Of a DNA stretch of 64,000 nt, positions 36,253 through 44,903 are shown piece by piece. Location of the stretch: contig NZ_KB899492.1 of NCBI RefSeq assembly GCF_000378245.1, forward strand, positions 62,001-126,000, read 5' to 3'. Within the stretch, counting starts at the first letter, position 1, and each line of letters begins with the position of its first letter. The notes under the pieces were generated by a model that worked only from the letters and a program-made list of their open reading frames with translations, did no database searches and was not told the origin of the DNA. Source of the DNA: Aromatoleum toluclasticum ATCC 700605 (GTDB lineage: Bacteria; Pseudomonadota; Gammaproteobacteria; Burkholderiales; Rhodocyclaceae). The translations under genes were made by a program, and so were the position numbers.

Positions 36253-38880
36253 ATGAACCAAGACCTGAGCGAAGCCTGCGCGTTCGGTAAGCTTGACCGC
36301 CACCCCGACGGTGTGACGTGGCACCCACTCGTCGATCATCTAGCGGACGTCGCGGCGGTTTTCGAGGCGCTCTGTACCTGCCGGGGGATCCGCCGATCGC
36401 TTGAAACTGGCGCAGGTCGCTCGCTGGATGAGCAGGACATTGCTCGACTCTCCACCCTCGTCTTCCTTCACGACTTTGGTAAAGCAAATGCAGGGTTTCA
36501 GGCCAAACGCTGGCTTAACGACGAACGGCCGCGTGGCAGGCTGTCCGCCGGGCACGGTGCTGAGGCAGTCGCACTGCTCGAGGCGAGCGATTACAGCGAG
36601 GAAGCAGAAGGACTGCTCCTGCGCCTGCCCCTCCTGGAAATGTGTGAATGGGGTAGTCCTGAAACGCTGAACAACCTCCTGCGCGCAAGCATTGCGCACC
36701 ACGGCCGCCCGATCGCCGAAGCTCCTGACTGGTTCAACGCGCGGATCCATTGGACGGCACACGATGGCTACGATCCCGCCGAGCAACTTGATTGCATCGG
36801 CGCGACCTTGAAGCGTTTTCTACCAAGGGCCTTCGCAGAAGGGGGACTCCCCCTGCCTGATACCCCGCGGTTTGCACATTATTTCGCAGGCTTGGTGCAG
36901 CTGTCCGACTGGCTGGGGTCCGAAACACGGTTCTTTCGTTTCTCGGAATGCGGCGAGGACCGCCTAGTCACGAGCCGTACGCGCGCTCGCGACGCGGTGC
37001 GCGATATCGGGCTGGATGCGGAACCATACCGGCAGCAACTCGAGCACACTCTGCCATCTTTCGCCGACGTGTTCGCTGCCCCCGCCGCCTATCCTTCTCA
37101 AGCAGCGATGGCTGACGTGGCACTTGGTAGGGTCGTCGCACTCGAAGCCGAGACTGGCAGCGGCAAAACCGAAGCTGCGTTGTGGCGCTTCTTTCATCTC
37201 TTCGAGCGGGGCCACGTCGATAGTCTCTACTTCGCGCTACCGACCCGGGTCGCTGCCACACAGGCCTACCGACGCGTTTGCGATGCCGTCGCGCGCGTTT
37301 GGCCCACAAGCACACCAGTCGCGGTGCGCGCGCTTTCTGGTTACGCAGCAGCCGACGGAGAGACTGCGCAGGCATTGCCCGACTTCAAGGTATTGTGGAG
37401 CGACGAGCCTTCCGATGCTGACGCCGGCCGCCGGTGGGCGGGCGAAAGCGCCAAGCGTTTTCTCGCCGCGCCGGTTGCCGTCGGCACCGTCGATCAGGCC
37501 CTACTCGGCACACTGCAGGTCAAGCACGCCCACCTGCGCCACGCGCTGGCCGCGCGTTCGCTTCTGGTAATCGACGAGGTGCACGCCTCCGACGCCTACA
37601 TGGGCGTCCTGATCGAACAGTTGATTGCTGCGCAGGTTGCGCTCGGCGGCCACACGCTGCTGCTGTCGGCGACCCTCGGTGCGGCGGCCCGCGCGCGCTA
37701 CCTTGCTGCCGGCACACGCAAGGCACTGCAAACTCCGACGCTCGCCCAAGCGAGCGCGATGCCCTATCCGGCAATCAGCGACGTCACGGGCCTGCGCGCC
37801 ACAAGCGGCGCTCAGCGCGAGAAATGCGTCGCCTGGAGATGCGAGGATGCCATCGATGACGTCGACCGTGTCGCCGCGCTCGCGCTCGACGCAGCTGCAC
37901 AAGGTGCCCGCGTGCTAGTGATCCGCAACACCGTGCCGGCCGCTGTCGCCACACTTGCTGCGCTGGAAGCGTCCACACCAGACGCCAGCTTGCTGTTTGG
38001 TCACGCTGGGGTCATCACCCTGCACCACAGCCGTTTTTCGCGCGAAGACCGTCCAATGCTCGATATGGCCGTCGAAACCCAGCTCGGCAAGAAGCGGCCG
38101 AACGGGCCGCTGATCGTAGTCGGAACGCAGACGCTCGAGCAAAGCCTGGACCTCGACGCCGATTTTCTGATCACCGACCTGTGCCCTATGGATGTGCTGC
38201 TGCAGCGCATCGGTCGGTTGCACCGTCACCTGCGCCCACCCGAGGCGAGACCGACGCCGTTCCGCGAGGCACGCGTGGTCGTGTTGGCGCCATCGGGTGG
38301 CGACCTAGAACCATATCTTGCCCGCCCGCGACACGGCCTTGGCCGCTTCCGGGACGGTGGCGGGGTGTATGCGGATGTGCGCACTCTTGAAGCGACGCGC
38401 CAGCTGATCGACAGCGAACCGCACGTCCGCATCCCTGCCGACAACCGGCGATTGGTCGAGTCTGCCACCCATCCCGACGCCCTTCAGGCCATGGCGGCGC
38501 TGGGCGAAGCCTGGGCGGCGCATGGTCAGCAGATCGACGGCGATACCGGCGCTCGTCGCACCAGCGCCAAGCTCGGGCTGCTGCCGTTGGACACGGCGTT
38601 CGCCGAACTCGCTTTCCCAAAAGAGGTGAAACTCGCCACCCGCCTCGGCGCCGCTGACCGGGTCGTGAACTTTTACCCGCCTCCGCTTGGCCCCTTCGGC
38701 AACCGCATTCGTGAATTGCCGATCCGGCACCACCTTCTTCCCGTTGGACTTCCGCTGGAAGCCCAGTCAGAAGACATAGAAGCGGAAAGCGGAGGGTTCA
38801 CCTTTCGCCTCGGCGAGGCACGCTATCGATACAGCCGCCTTGGCCTCGAAAGACTCGCGCAACCCGCCACCCCGGAGTAA
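36253..38880 (+). CDS. cas3: Cas3 helicase-nuclease, type I-E
   Basis: An 875-residue protein with an N-terminal HD nuclease domain (His24 in WHPL, His29, and His73-Asp74 in FLHDFGKAN) and a superfamily 2 helicase: Walker A ETGSGKTEAAL (about 300), DEVH (about 441), SAT (about 471) and motif VI QRIGRLHRH (about 651). A C-terminal domain follows. All catalytic motifs are present, so degradation of targets recruited by Cascade should be possible. It is the first gene of the cas operon, and cas8e starts 3 bp after its stop. Confidence 0.96.
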   Translation: MNQDLSEACAFGKLDRHPDGVTWHPLVDHLADVAAVFEALCTCRGIRRSLETGAGRSLDEQDIARLSTLVFLHDFGKANAGFQAKRWLNDERPRGRLSAGHGAEAVALLEASDYSEEAEGLLLRLPLLEMCEWGSPETLNNLLRASIAHHGRPIAEAPDWFNARIHWTAHDGYDPAEQLDCIGATLKRFLPRAFAEGGLPLPDTPRFAHYFAGLVQLSDWLGSETRFFRFSECGEDRLVTSRTRARDAVRDIGLDAEPYRQQLEHTLPSFADVFAAPAAYPSQAAMADVALGRVVALEAETGSGKTEAALWRFFHLFERGHVDSLYFALPTRVAATQAYRRVCDAVARVWPTSTPVAVRALSGYAAADGETAQALPDFKVLWSDEPSDADAGRRWAGESAKRFLAAPVAVGTVDQALLGTLQVKHAHLRHALAARSLLVIDEVHASDAYMGVLIEQLIAAQVALGGHTLLLSATLGAAARARYLAAGTRKALQTPTLAQASAMPYPAISDVTGLRATSGAQREKCVAWRCEDAIDDVDRVAALALDAAAQGARVLVIRNTVPAAVATLAALEASTPDASLLFGHAGVITLHHSRFSREDRPMLDMAVETQLGKKRPNGPLIVVGTQTLEQSLDLDADFLITDLCPMDVLLQRIGRLHRHLRPPEARPTPFREARVVVLAPSGGDLEPYLARPRHGLGRFRDGGGVYADVRTLEATRQLIDSEPHVRIPADNRRLVESATHPDALQAMAALGEAWAAHGQQIDGDTGARRTSAKLGLLPLDTAFAELAFPKEVKLATRLGAADRVVNFYPPPLGPFGNRIRELPIRHHLLPVGLPLEAQSEDIEAESGGFTFRLGEARYRYSRLGLERLAQPATPE

Positions 38881-38883
38881 TGC

Positions 38884-40458
38884 ATGGAGAGCCCCCGCCT
38901 GAACCTGCTCGATGAGCCCCTGATCCGCATCCGCGACTTGGAAGGCAAATTGCAAAAGGTGTCGCTGCCAGAGCTCTTCGTTCTACTCGGCCAAGACGCC
39001 GTGCGCGATTACCCCGCCCTGCGCCCGCATCAGCGTCACCCATGGCACGCGCTGCTCGTACAACTGGCCGCGCTCGCGCTGCACGAAGCCGGCAGGACTG
39101 TGCCGTGGGATAACGCGGCCGACTGGCGAGCCGGACTACTTGCTCTGACACCCGACTATCCAGACGGTTGCGCCTTCAGCCTTCTCACTCCGCACGACAA
39201 GCCCGCCTTTCTGCAGGCGCCGGTGCCGGGCGGCAAGCTCGATGGGTGGAAAGAGATTTCGACGCCCGATGCGCTCGACATGCTCGTAACGTCGAAGAAC
39301 CACGACCTCAAAGGCGAGCGAATGCGACATGCCGAAGAGGACGATTGGCTCTTTGCCTTGGTGAGCTTGCAGACCCAAGAAGGCTTTCTTGGGGCCGGAA
39401 ACTACGGCATCTCACGTATGAACGGCGGCTTTTCGAGCCGCCCCGCAATCGGCGTAGTGCCTGCTGGCGGGACAGGTGTGCGGTGGCGCCGCGATGTCGC
39501 GGCGCTGCAGTCCGCGCGCGACGAAATTATCGAGATTCACGGACTAAAAAGAGAAGGTGGGCTCAGGCTGCTCTGGTTACCCTCTTGGGATGGTTCGAAG
39601 AGTGTAGCTTTTGAAGCTCTCGACCCGCTCTACATTGAGATATGCCGTCGGGTCAGATTCACCGTCGGTCAATGCTGCGAGCTCAGTGCGCGCGGCACTG
39701 GATCAAAGGCGGGACGTGTCGATGCTTCGGTGCGTAAGGGTGTCACGGGGGACGCGTGGATTCCTGTCGAAGAGGACAAGGCCCTCACGCTCGGTGCTGA
39801 CGGATTCAACTACAGCCTCGGTGCTGAATTGGCCTGGGGATCGAAGTATCGCAAGACGGTCGCTCAAGTACTGCGGCCAGAGGACGGAACATCCGGCATC
39901 GCGCTACTCGCACAGGGCCTAGTGCGTGGGCAAGGCAAGACCGAGGGCTACCACGAACGCCGGATTCCGCTCACGAAGAAATCGATCGCCTTCCTTCGCA
40001 GCGGTCGGACAGACCTACCTGCGACGATTGCAGCCGCGAGGGTGAAGGACGTGGCCACGATGCGCGGTTCGGTGCTTCGCACCGCGCTCTTTTACCTTCT
40101 CGAAGCAGGAACCGACAAGATCGACTTTGATCGCCGCACCGCCAAACAGCAGATCGAAGCCTTCACGCAGGCTTTTGAACGCACCGAAGACGGGCGCTTC
40201 TTCGACGACCTAAATCAGGAAATCGAGGCCGGCGATCCCAATGCAGAACGGTTGACGTGGCTGATCGGCCTCGCCGAGCGTGCCGAAGCGGTGCTGCGCA
40301 GCGCCTTCGCAATCGGCCCTCAATGTGGCGAGCGGCGTTACCGCGCCCGTTCGCGCGCACTGTCCTACTTTCATGGCGCCTTGCGCGGCGATAAGCACTT
40401 CCCCGCGCTCGCTCTCCACCTTCGCGCTCAACCGGCGGCAGAGGAGGCCGCATCATGA
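38884..40458 (+). CDS. casA: Cas8e (Cse1/CasA), large subunit of Cascade
   Basis: A 524-residue protein with the Cse1 N terminus FNLLDEPLIRI-like (LNLLDEPLIRIRDLEG) and the family blocks FLQAPVPG and GISRMNGGFSSRP. It recognises the PAM, holds the Cascade foot and recruits Cas3. It is slightly longer than the E. coli protein (about 502). It overlaps the next gene by 4 bp. Confidence 0.94.
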   Translation: MESPRLNLLDEPLIRIRDLEGKLQKVSLPELFVLLGQDAVRDYPALRPHQRHPWHALLVQLAALALHEAGRTVPWDNAADWRAGLLALTPDYPDGCAFSLLTPHDKPAFLQAPVPGGKLDGWKEISTPDALDMLVTSKNHDLKGERMRHAEEDDWLFALVSLQTQEGFLGAGNYGISRMNGGFSSRPAIGVVPAGGTGVRWRRDVAALQSARDEIIEIHGLKREGGLRLLWLPSWDGSKSVAFEALDPLYIEICRRVRFTVGQCCELSARGTGSKAGRVDASVRKGVTGDAWIPVEEDKALTLGADGFNYSLGAELAWGSKYRKTVAQVLRPEDGTSGIALLAQGLVRGQGKTEGYHERRIPLTKKSIAFLRSGRTDLPATIAAARVKDVATMRGSVLRTALFYLLEAGTDKIDFDRRTAKQQIEAFTQAFERTEDGRFFDDLNQEIEAGDPNAERLTWLIGLAERAEAVLRSAFAIGPQCGERRYRARSRALSYFHGALRGDKHFPALALHLRAQPAAEEAAS

Positions 40459-41000
40459 CTGAACAAAATTCGACGGCGCCCACTTCCCCGCTCGTCCGCC
40501 TGGCCCAAGTCATCGCGAAGCCGCCGCGTTTTCGCGGTGACACGGCCGCTCTGGACAAGGGCGAACAGGCTGCACTGGCACGCCTCGACCCCGACGGTCT
40601 ACGTCCGCATCAAATCGGCGCGCTAGCTCGCGCTTTGGTGCTGGCCGGCATTTCCCCGGACGACTGGTCACCTGAGACCTGGCAGCGTTGGGCGCTCATT
40701 GCCCACGGCATCGCCCTCGCAGGCCACGACGGAACGGCACGCCTCGGCACGCAACTAGCCGCGCACGGAGACTCCAAACGTGCCGTATCCGAAAGTCGCG
40801 TAACGCGGTTTCTTACTTCACGCGGAGACGCCTTCCGCCAGCAGGTGCCGCGCCTTTTGCGCCTGATGGCAAGTCGCGGGCTCGCCCCTAACTGGCTGGA
40901 ATTTGGGGGATTGATCCTCGCCACGGACCGCGAAGAAGCGCACGCCGAGACGCTCCGTTTGCGCATCGCCGGCAGCTATTACGCCGCCGCCCATCGTTGA
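40455..41000 (+). CDS. casB: Cas11 (Cse2/CasB), small subunit of Cascade
   Basis: A 181-residue helical protein of the Cse2 family, with the central WQRWALIAHGIALAGHDG block and the conserved ESRVTRFLTSRGDAFRQQVPRLLRLM region. Two copies line the belly of Cascade and stabilise the R-loop. It begins in the cas8e stop (ATGA). Confidence 0.92.
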   Translation: MTEQNSTAPTSPLVRLAQVIAKPPRFRGDTAALDKGEQAALARLDPDGLRPHQIGALARALVLAGISPDDWSPETWQRWALIAHGIALAGHDGTARLGTQLAAHGDSKRAVSESRVTRFLTSRGDAFRQQVPRLLRLMASRGLAPNWLEFGGLILATDREEAHAETLRLRIAGSYYAAAHR

Positions 41001-41038
41001 ATCGAACCCATCCAATCGACTTCGTCTAGGAAAACACC

Positions 41039-42229
41039 ATGAGCCTTCCTCGCTTCATTCAGATTCACACGCTTCATACCTACCCCGCGGCCTTGCTCAA
41101 CCGTGACGATGCCGGTCTCGCCAAGCGTCTGCCCTACGGCGGAGCGATTCGCACACGCATCTCCTCGCAATGCCTCAAGCGCCACTGGCGTGTTGCGGAT
41201 GACGCCTTTTCCCTGGCACAACTGGGCGTTCCGATGGCGACGCGCACGCGTTACGTAGCCGAGCTCATCCGCCAGCGGCTCGTGGCACAACAGATAGACG
41301 AATCGCGAGCCTTCGCGACCGCGGAAGCTCTGCTCGAAGCCATGTTCGGCGAAAAGGCCGACAAGAAAAAGGAGGGCACCAAGGCCTTGCAGACCGGTCA
41401 GGCCGTTCTCTTTGGCAACGAAGAAATCGCTTACCTAGCGCGCCGGTGCCGCGACATCGCGAGCGATTTCTCCGAACCGGCAGAACTGAAGGCCGCCGTC
41501 GGGAAATTCCTCAAGGAGGAAAAGAAGAACATCGAGACAATGAAACTTGGCAGCGGTCTCGAATCTGCGCTGTTCGGCCGCATGGTCACATCCGACGCAC
41601 TCGCCAATCGCGATGCATCGGTTTCGGTCGCGCACGCCTTCACTGTGCATGAAGCGCAGGTCGAGAACGACTATTTCACTGTGGTCGACGACTTCGCCCA
41701 AGAGGAAGACGGCGCCGGTTCGGCCGGCATCTTCGACACCGAGCTCGCATCGGGGCTCTACTATGGCTACGTCGTGATCGACGTACCGCAGCTCGTTGCC
41801 AACCTTGAAGGCATCGATGCGAAGGACGTCTTCGCTACCAGCACGGCACCTGCTACCCGCGAACTAGCCGGCAAGGTGGCGCAGCACCTCCTGCATCTCA
41901 TTGCCACCGTAAGCCCCGGCGCCAAGCGCGGCTCCACCGCCCCGTATGACTGGGCCAAGTTCGTATTGGTCGAAGCTGGCGATTGGCAGCCCCGCAGCCT
42001 CGCCGCAGCCTTCCACGACCCGCTCCCGCTCAAGGGCGAGCTTCCGATCCGCGCCCGCGCTGTTGGTAAGCTGACGAGCGAAATCGGCGCGTTGGACACG
42101 GCCTACGGCATGCCCACTGCGCGACGCTTCCTGTCGCTGGATGAAATTGCAGTGCCGTTGGCTGAACGTGCCACGCTCACGCAACTTGGCCAGTGGATCA
42201 CAGAAATCGTTCGGGACGGGGCGTGCTGA
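41039..42229 (+). CDS. casC: Cas7e (Cse4/CasC), backbone of Cascade
   Basis: A 396-residue RAMP protein beginning FIQIHTLHTYPAALLNRDDAGLAKRLPYGG, the Cse4 signature, with RTRISSQCLKRHWR and later AFTVHEAQVENDYFTVVDD. Six copies bind the crRNA spacer. It is about 30 residues longer than E. coli CasC because of a Lys-rich insert (GEKADKKKEGTK, about 103-114). Spacing to cas11 is 38 bp. Confidence 0.95.
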   Translation: MSLPRFIQIHTLHTYPAALLNRDDAGLAKRLPYGGAIRTRISSQCLKRHWRVADDAFSLAQLGVPMATRTRYVAELIRQRLVAQQIDESRAFATAEALLEAMFGEKADKKKEGTKALQTGQAVLFGNEEIAYLARRCRDIASDFSEPAELKAAVGKFLKEEKKNIETMKLGSGLESALFGRMVTSDALANRDASVSVAHAFTVHEAQVENDYFTVVDDFAQEEDGAGSAGIFDTELASGLYYGYVVIDVPQLVANLEGIDAKDVFATSTAPATRELAGKVAQHLLHLIATVSPGAKRGSTAPYDWAKFVLVEAGDWQPRSLAAAFHDPLPLKGELPIRARAVGKLTSEIGALDTAYGMPTARRFLSLDEIAVPLAERATLTQLGQWITEIVRDGAC

Positions 42230-42230
42230 A

Positions 42231-42962
42231 ATGGCAAGGCACCTGTTGCTGCGCCTCGAAGCGCCACTGATGGCCTTCGGCGGTGAGACCATCGACAACC
42301 TCGGCGTAATCCGCGACTTCCCGGCACAGTCGATGTTCACGGGACTGATCGCGAATGCGCTTGGGTGGCGGCGCGAGGACGCAGCAGAACACGATCGGCT
42401 GCAGGCGCGGCTCGTATTTGGGGCGCGGCTGGACCGGCCGGGCGCGCGGCTCCGAGACTATCAGACTGCTCGATTGGGGATGAATGACCGAGGGTGGACG
42501 ACAAGTGGGGAGCCTGAAGGGCGCGAGCCGAGTCCATCCTATCGGCCCGACCAAACCGGAGAAAAGGTTCTGACTTTGCAGCGTTATCGAGATCATCACG
42601 CCGACGCAGCCGTAATGGTTGCCTTGCGTCTCGAACCTGCTGACGAAGCCCCCACGCTTGAGATGGTGGCCGACGCCCTGCAACGCCCCGCACGTCCGCT
42701 CTTCCTCGGACGCAAACCCTGTCTCCCCGCTTCACCGTTGTTTGCCGGCTGGTGCGATGCGCCGGATCTGCTCACCGCCCTGCAGAAGGCCGCTCCACTG
42801 GCCACCAATGCGCACCCGCGCGTGTTGTGGCCGGCCGGCGAGGGCGAGTTGCACGGTAGCCGGCAACTCGATGTGTGCGATGAACGCAACTGGACCAGTG
42901 GCGTTCACGGTGGCTGGCGCCCCGTGTGCGAAGGCGTTTTGTCGCGGGAGGCCGACGCATGA
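42231..42962 (+). CDS. casD: Cas5e (CasD), crRNA 5' handle-binding subunit
   Basis: A 243-residue RAMP protein starting MARHLLLRLEAPLMAFGGETIDNLG, typical of Cas5e, with LGWRREDAAEHDRLQARLVFGARLDRPG and the RPLFLGRKPCLPA block near residue 160. It caps the crRNA 5' handle in Cascade. ATG 42231 is one base after the cas7 stop; the frame open further upstream lies inside cas7 and is discarded. Confidence 0.94.
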   Translation: MARHLLLRLEAPLMAFGGETIDNLGVIRDFPAQSMFTGLIANALGWRREDAAEHDRLQARLVFGARLDRPGARLRDYQTARLGMNDRGWTTSGEPEGREPSPSYRPDQTGEKVLTLQRYRDHHADAAVMVALRLEPADEAPTLEMVADALQRPARPLFLGRKPCLPASPLFAGWCDAPDLLTALQKAAPLATNAHPRVLWPAGEGELHGSRQLDVCDERNWTSGVHGGWRPVCEGVLSREADA

Positions 42963-43675
42963 GCTTGAATCTGATTCAATGCCATCCCGACCCGCGCAGG
43001 CTGGCTGCATGGGCCACACGCTTCGGTTTGACTGCAGGCGGCGATGACCTGGGCTATGCACTTCACGCGCTGCTCACCGCTACCTTCGGCGAGGCCGCGC
43101 CCAAACCTTTCCGCCACTTCGGCGATGTCCGCGGTCTATTGGCCTACACCGCGCACGACGCCGAGGGACTAAAACTGGCTGCCGAAATGGCCGCGCCTGA
43201 CGTCCATGCTGCGCTCGGACTGGACCGCTTCGCCACACGCAATTTCCCGGCCGAATGGGCCTCCGGTCGACGTCTGGGATTTGAGGTACGCGTGCGTCCG
43301 GTGCTGCGTACCCGCGAGGGCCGTGAACGCGACGTCTTCCAGATGGCCGCCGAGACTTTCGGTGATGGTGGGTTCAGCGAAGCGCGCGAGGCCGCTTATG
43401 GAGAATGGCTGGCACGCGAGCTGGCACGTAACGACGCCGCGCAGGTCGAACATGCGCGGCTCGACGCATTTAAGCTTACTGCTAGCCTGCGCAAGGGCCG
43501 CGCCGCCGAAGGTAAGCGCCCCGCCCAGCGAGTGACCGGGCCCGATGCGCTGTTTTCCGGCGAGCTCACGGTGCGCGACCCAATCGGGTTTGCAGCCCTG
43601 CTCGCACGGGGTGTCGGCCGCCATCGCGCATTCGGTTTCGGCATGCTGCTGCTGCGCCCGCCCGCCGCATGCTGA
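42959..43675 (+). CDS. casE: Cas6e (CasE), crRNA-processing endonuclease
   Basis: A 238-residue RAMP nuclease with two ferredoxin folds. It has GYALHALLTATFGE near the N terminus, the KRPAQRVTGPDALFSGELTVRDP strand, and the glycine-rich loop GVGRHRAFGFGMLLLRP at the C terminus. It cuts each repeat at the base of the hairpin to leave an 8-nt handle. The usual active-site tyrosine/histidine positions (around HPDPRRLAAWA) are not assigned with certainty. It overlaps cas5 by 4 bp and cas1 by 7 bp. Confidence 0.93.
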   Translation: MSLNLIQCHPDPRRLAAWATRFGLTAGGDDLGYALHALLTATFGEAAPKPFRHFGDVRGLLAYTAHDAEGLKLAAEMAAPDVHAALGLDRFATRNFPAEWASGRRLGFEVRVRPVLRTREGRERDVFQMAAETFGDGGFSEAREAAYGEWLARELARNDAAQVEHARLDAFKLTASLRKGRAAEGKRPAQRVTGPDALFSGELTVRDPIGFAALLARGVGRHRAFGFGMLLLRPPAAC

Positions 43676-44562
43676 AGGGTCGCCTGGGGTTAGAGACGGC
43701 CCGCATACCGCATGCAGACCGTCATGGTCTGCTGTGGTTGGAGCGTGGTGAGCTGTGCGTCATCGACGGCTGCCTGCACTTCATGGCCGGCAAGGACAGC
43801 CTCACGCCCTACATCGACCAGATCCCGCACCAGGCGGTATCCATGATCCTCCTGGGCCCTGGCAGCAGCGTCACGCACGATGCGCTGCGCCTCCTCGCGC
43901 GTCACGGCACGCTGATGGCAGCGGTAGGGATGGATGGCGTACGCAGCTATACGGCGCCGCCGCTTCTTCCGGATCGGTCGGACGTAGCGCGCCGTCAGGC
44001 GGAACTCAGGGGTAATCCGCGCCGGCGCATCGCTGTGGCCCGCCGCATGTACGCCCTGCGCTTGGGTGAGATCCTCCCCCACCGCGACCTGGACACGCTG
44101 CGCGGCATCGAAGGTTCGCGCGTCAAAACGCTGTATCGGCTGACCGCGGAACGCTATGGTATTCCGTGGAAAGGTCGACATTACGACCGCGCGGCCCCCG
44201 ATGCAGCGGATACACCGAATCAAGCTATCAATCATGCGGCAACGGCAGTGCAGGCTGCAGCGGCGATTGCGGTACAGTCCCTCGCGGCAATCCCGCAGCT
44301 CGGTTTCATCCACGAGGACTCGGGTCAATCCTTCGTTCTCGACATCGCGGACCTGTACCGCGACTCGATCACGCTGCCAATCGCATTCGCCGCTGCGCGC
44401 AAGGCGCTCGACGGCGCTCCGGACACCATCGATCGCCTAGTGCGGCGGGAAGCTGCAACTGTGTTCCGTAAGAAATCGGTGATCCCGTCGATGATCGACA
44501 GCATCAAGTCCGTTTTGCGCATGGAAGAAGTCGATGCCGCTGGCAGTGATAGTAACGCGTGA
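43669..44562 (+). CDS. cas1: Cas1 integrase, type I-E
   Basis: A 297-residue Cas1 of the I-E subgroup. The metal ligands are present: Glu in LRGIEGSRVK (about 146), His in GFIHEDSG (about 209) and Asp in FVLDIADLYR (about 222). With Cas2 it inserts new spacers at the leader end. An intact acquisition module on the element means that the array could still grow. Confidence 0.96.
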   Translation: MLKGRLGLETARIPHADRHGLLWLERGELCVIDGCLHFMAGKDSLTPYIDQIPHQAVSMILLGPGSSVTHDALRLLARHGTLMAAVGMDGVRSYTAPPLLPDRSDVARRQAELRGNPRRRIAVARRMYALRLGEILPHRDLDTLRGIEGSRVKTLYRLTAERYGIPWKGRHYDRAAPDAADTPNQAINHAATAVQAAAAIAVQSLAAIPQLGFIHEDSGQSFVLDIADLYRDSITLPIAFAAARKALDGAPDTIDRLVRREAATVFRKKSVIPSMIDSIKSVLRMEEVDAAGSDSNA

Positions 44563-44845
44563 CGTCGCCGACCGCTTCCGCGGTTTTCTCGCCTCCGTAA
44601 TGCTAGAGATTGCACCCACCGTCTTCGTCTCGCCCCGAATGACCAAAGGCGTGCGCGAACGAACTTGGAAGGTCCTCACCGATTGGCATGACTCTGAGCC
44701 GCGCGGCAGCATCGTTATGGTCTGGCGCGACAACAACGAAACTGGAGGCGTCGGACTTGCCCATCTCGGTGAACCGCCAAAGGAGTTGATCGAATTGGAC
44801 GGCATGTGGGTGGCGCGAGCCAGACGGCAGGTCCAAGTTCTTTAA
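44534..44845 (+). CDS. cas2: Cas2, type I-E
   Basis: A 103-residue Cas2e with the MPLAVIVTRDVADRFRGFLASVMLEIAPTVF-like fold and GSIVMVWRDNNETGG. It is the structural dimer that bridges two Cas1 dimers. It overlaps cas1 by 29 bp and ends 58 bp before the first repeat. Confidence 0.95.
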   Translation: MPLAVIVTRDVADRFRGFLASVMLEIAPTVFVSPRMTKGVRERTWKVLTDWHDSEPRGSIVMVWRDNNETGGVGLAHLGEPPKELIELDGMWVARARRQVQVL

Positions 44846-44903
44846 CAATTTGGGAGATGGTACAGTCTGTTTTTCTTTTGAAGTCATGAACTTGACTTCA
44901 AGA
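44846..44903 (+). promoter_or_regulatory. CRISPR leader with palindrome at the first repeat
   Basis: A short 58-bp AT-rich leader between cas2 and the array. It contains a T-rich run (GTTTTTCTTTTG) and a perfect inverted repeat, TTGAAGTC-atgaactt-GACTTCAA (44878-44901), ending 2 bp before the first repeat. It probably guides polarised spacer integration. No separate array promoter is clear, so the precursor crRNA may come from the cas operon transcript. Confidence 0.75.
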
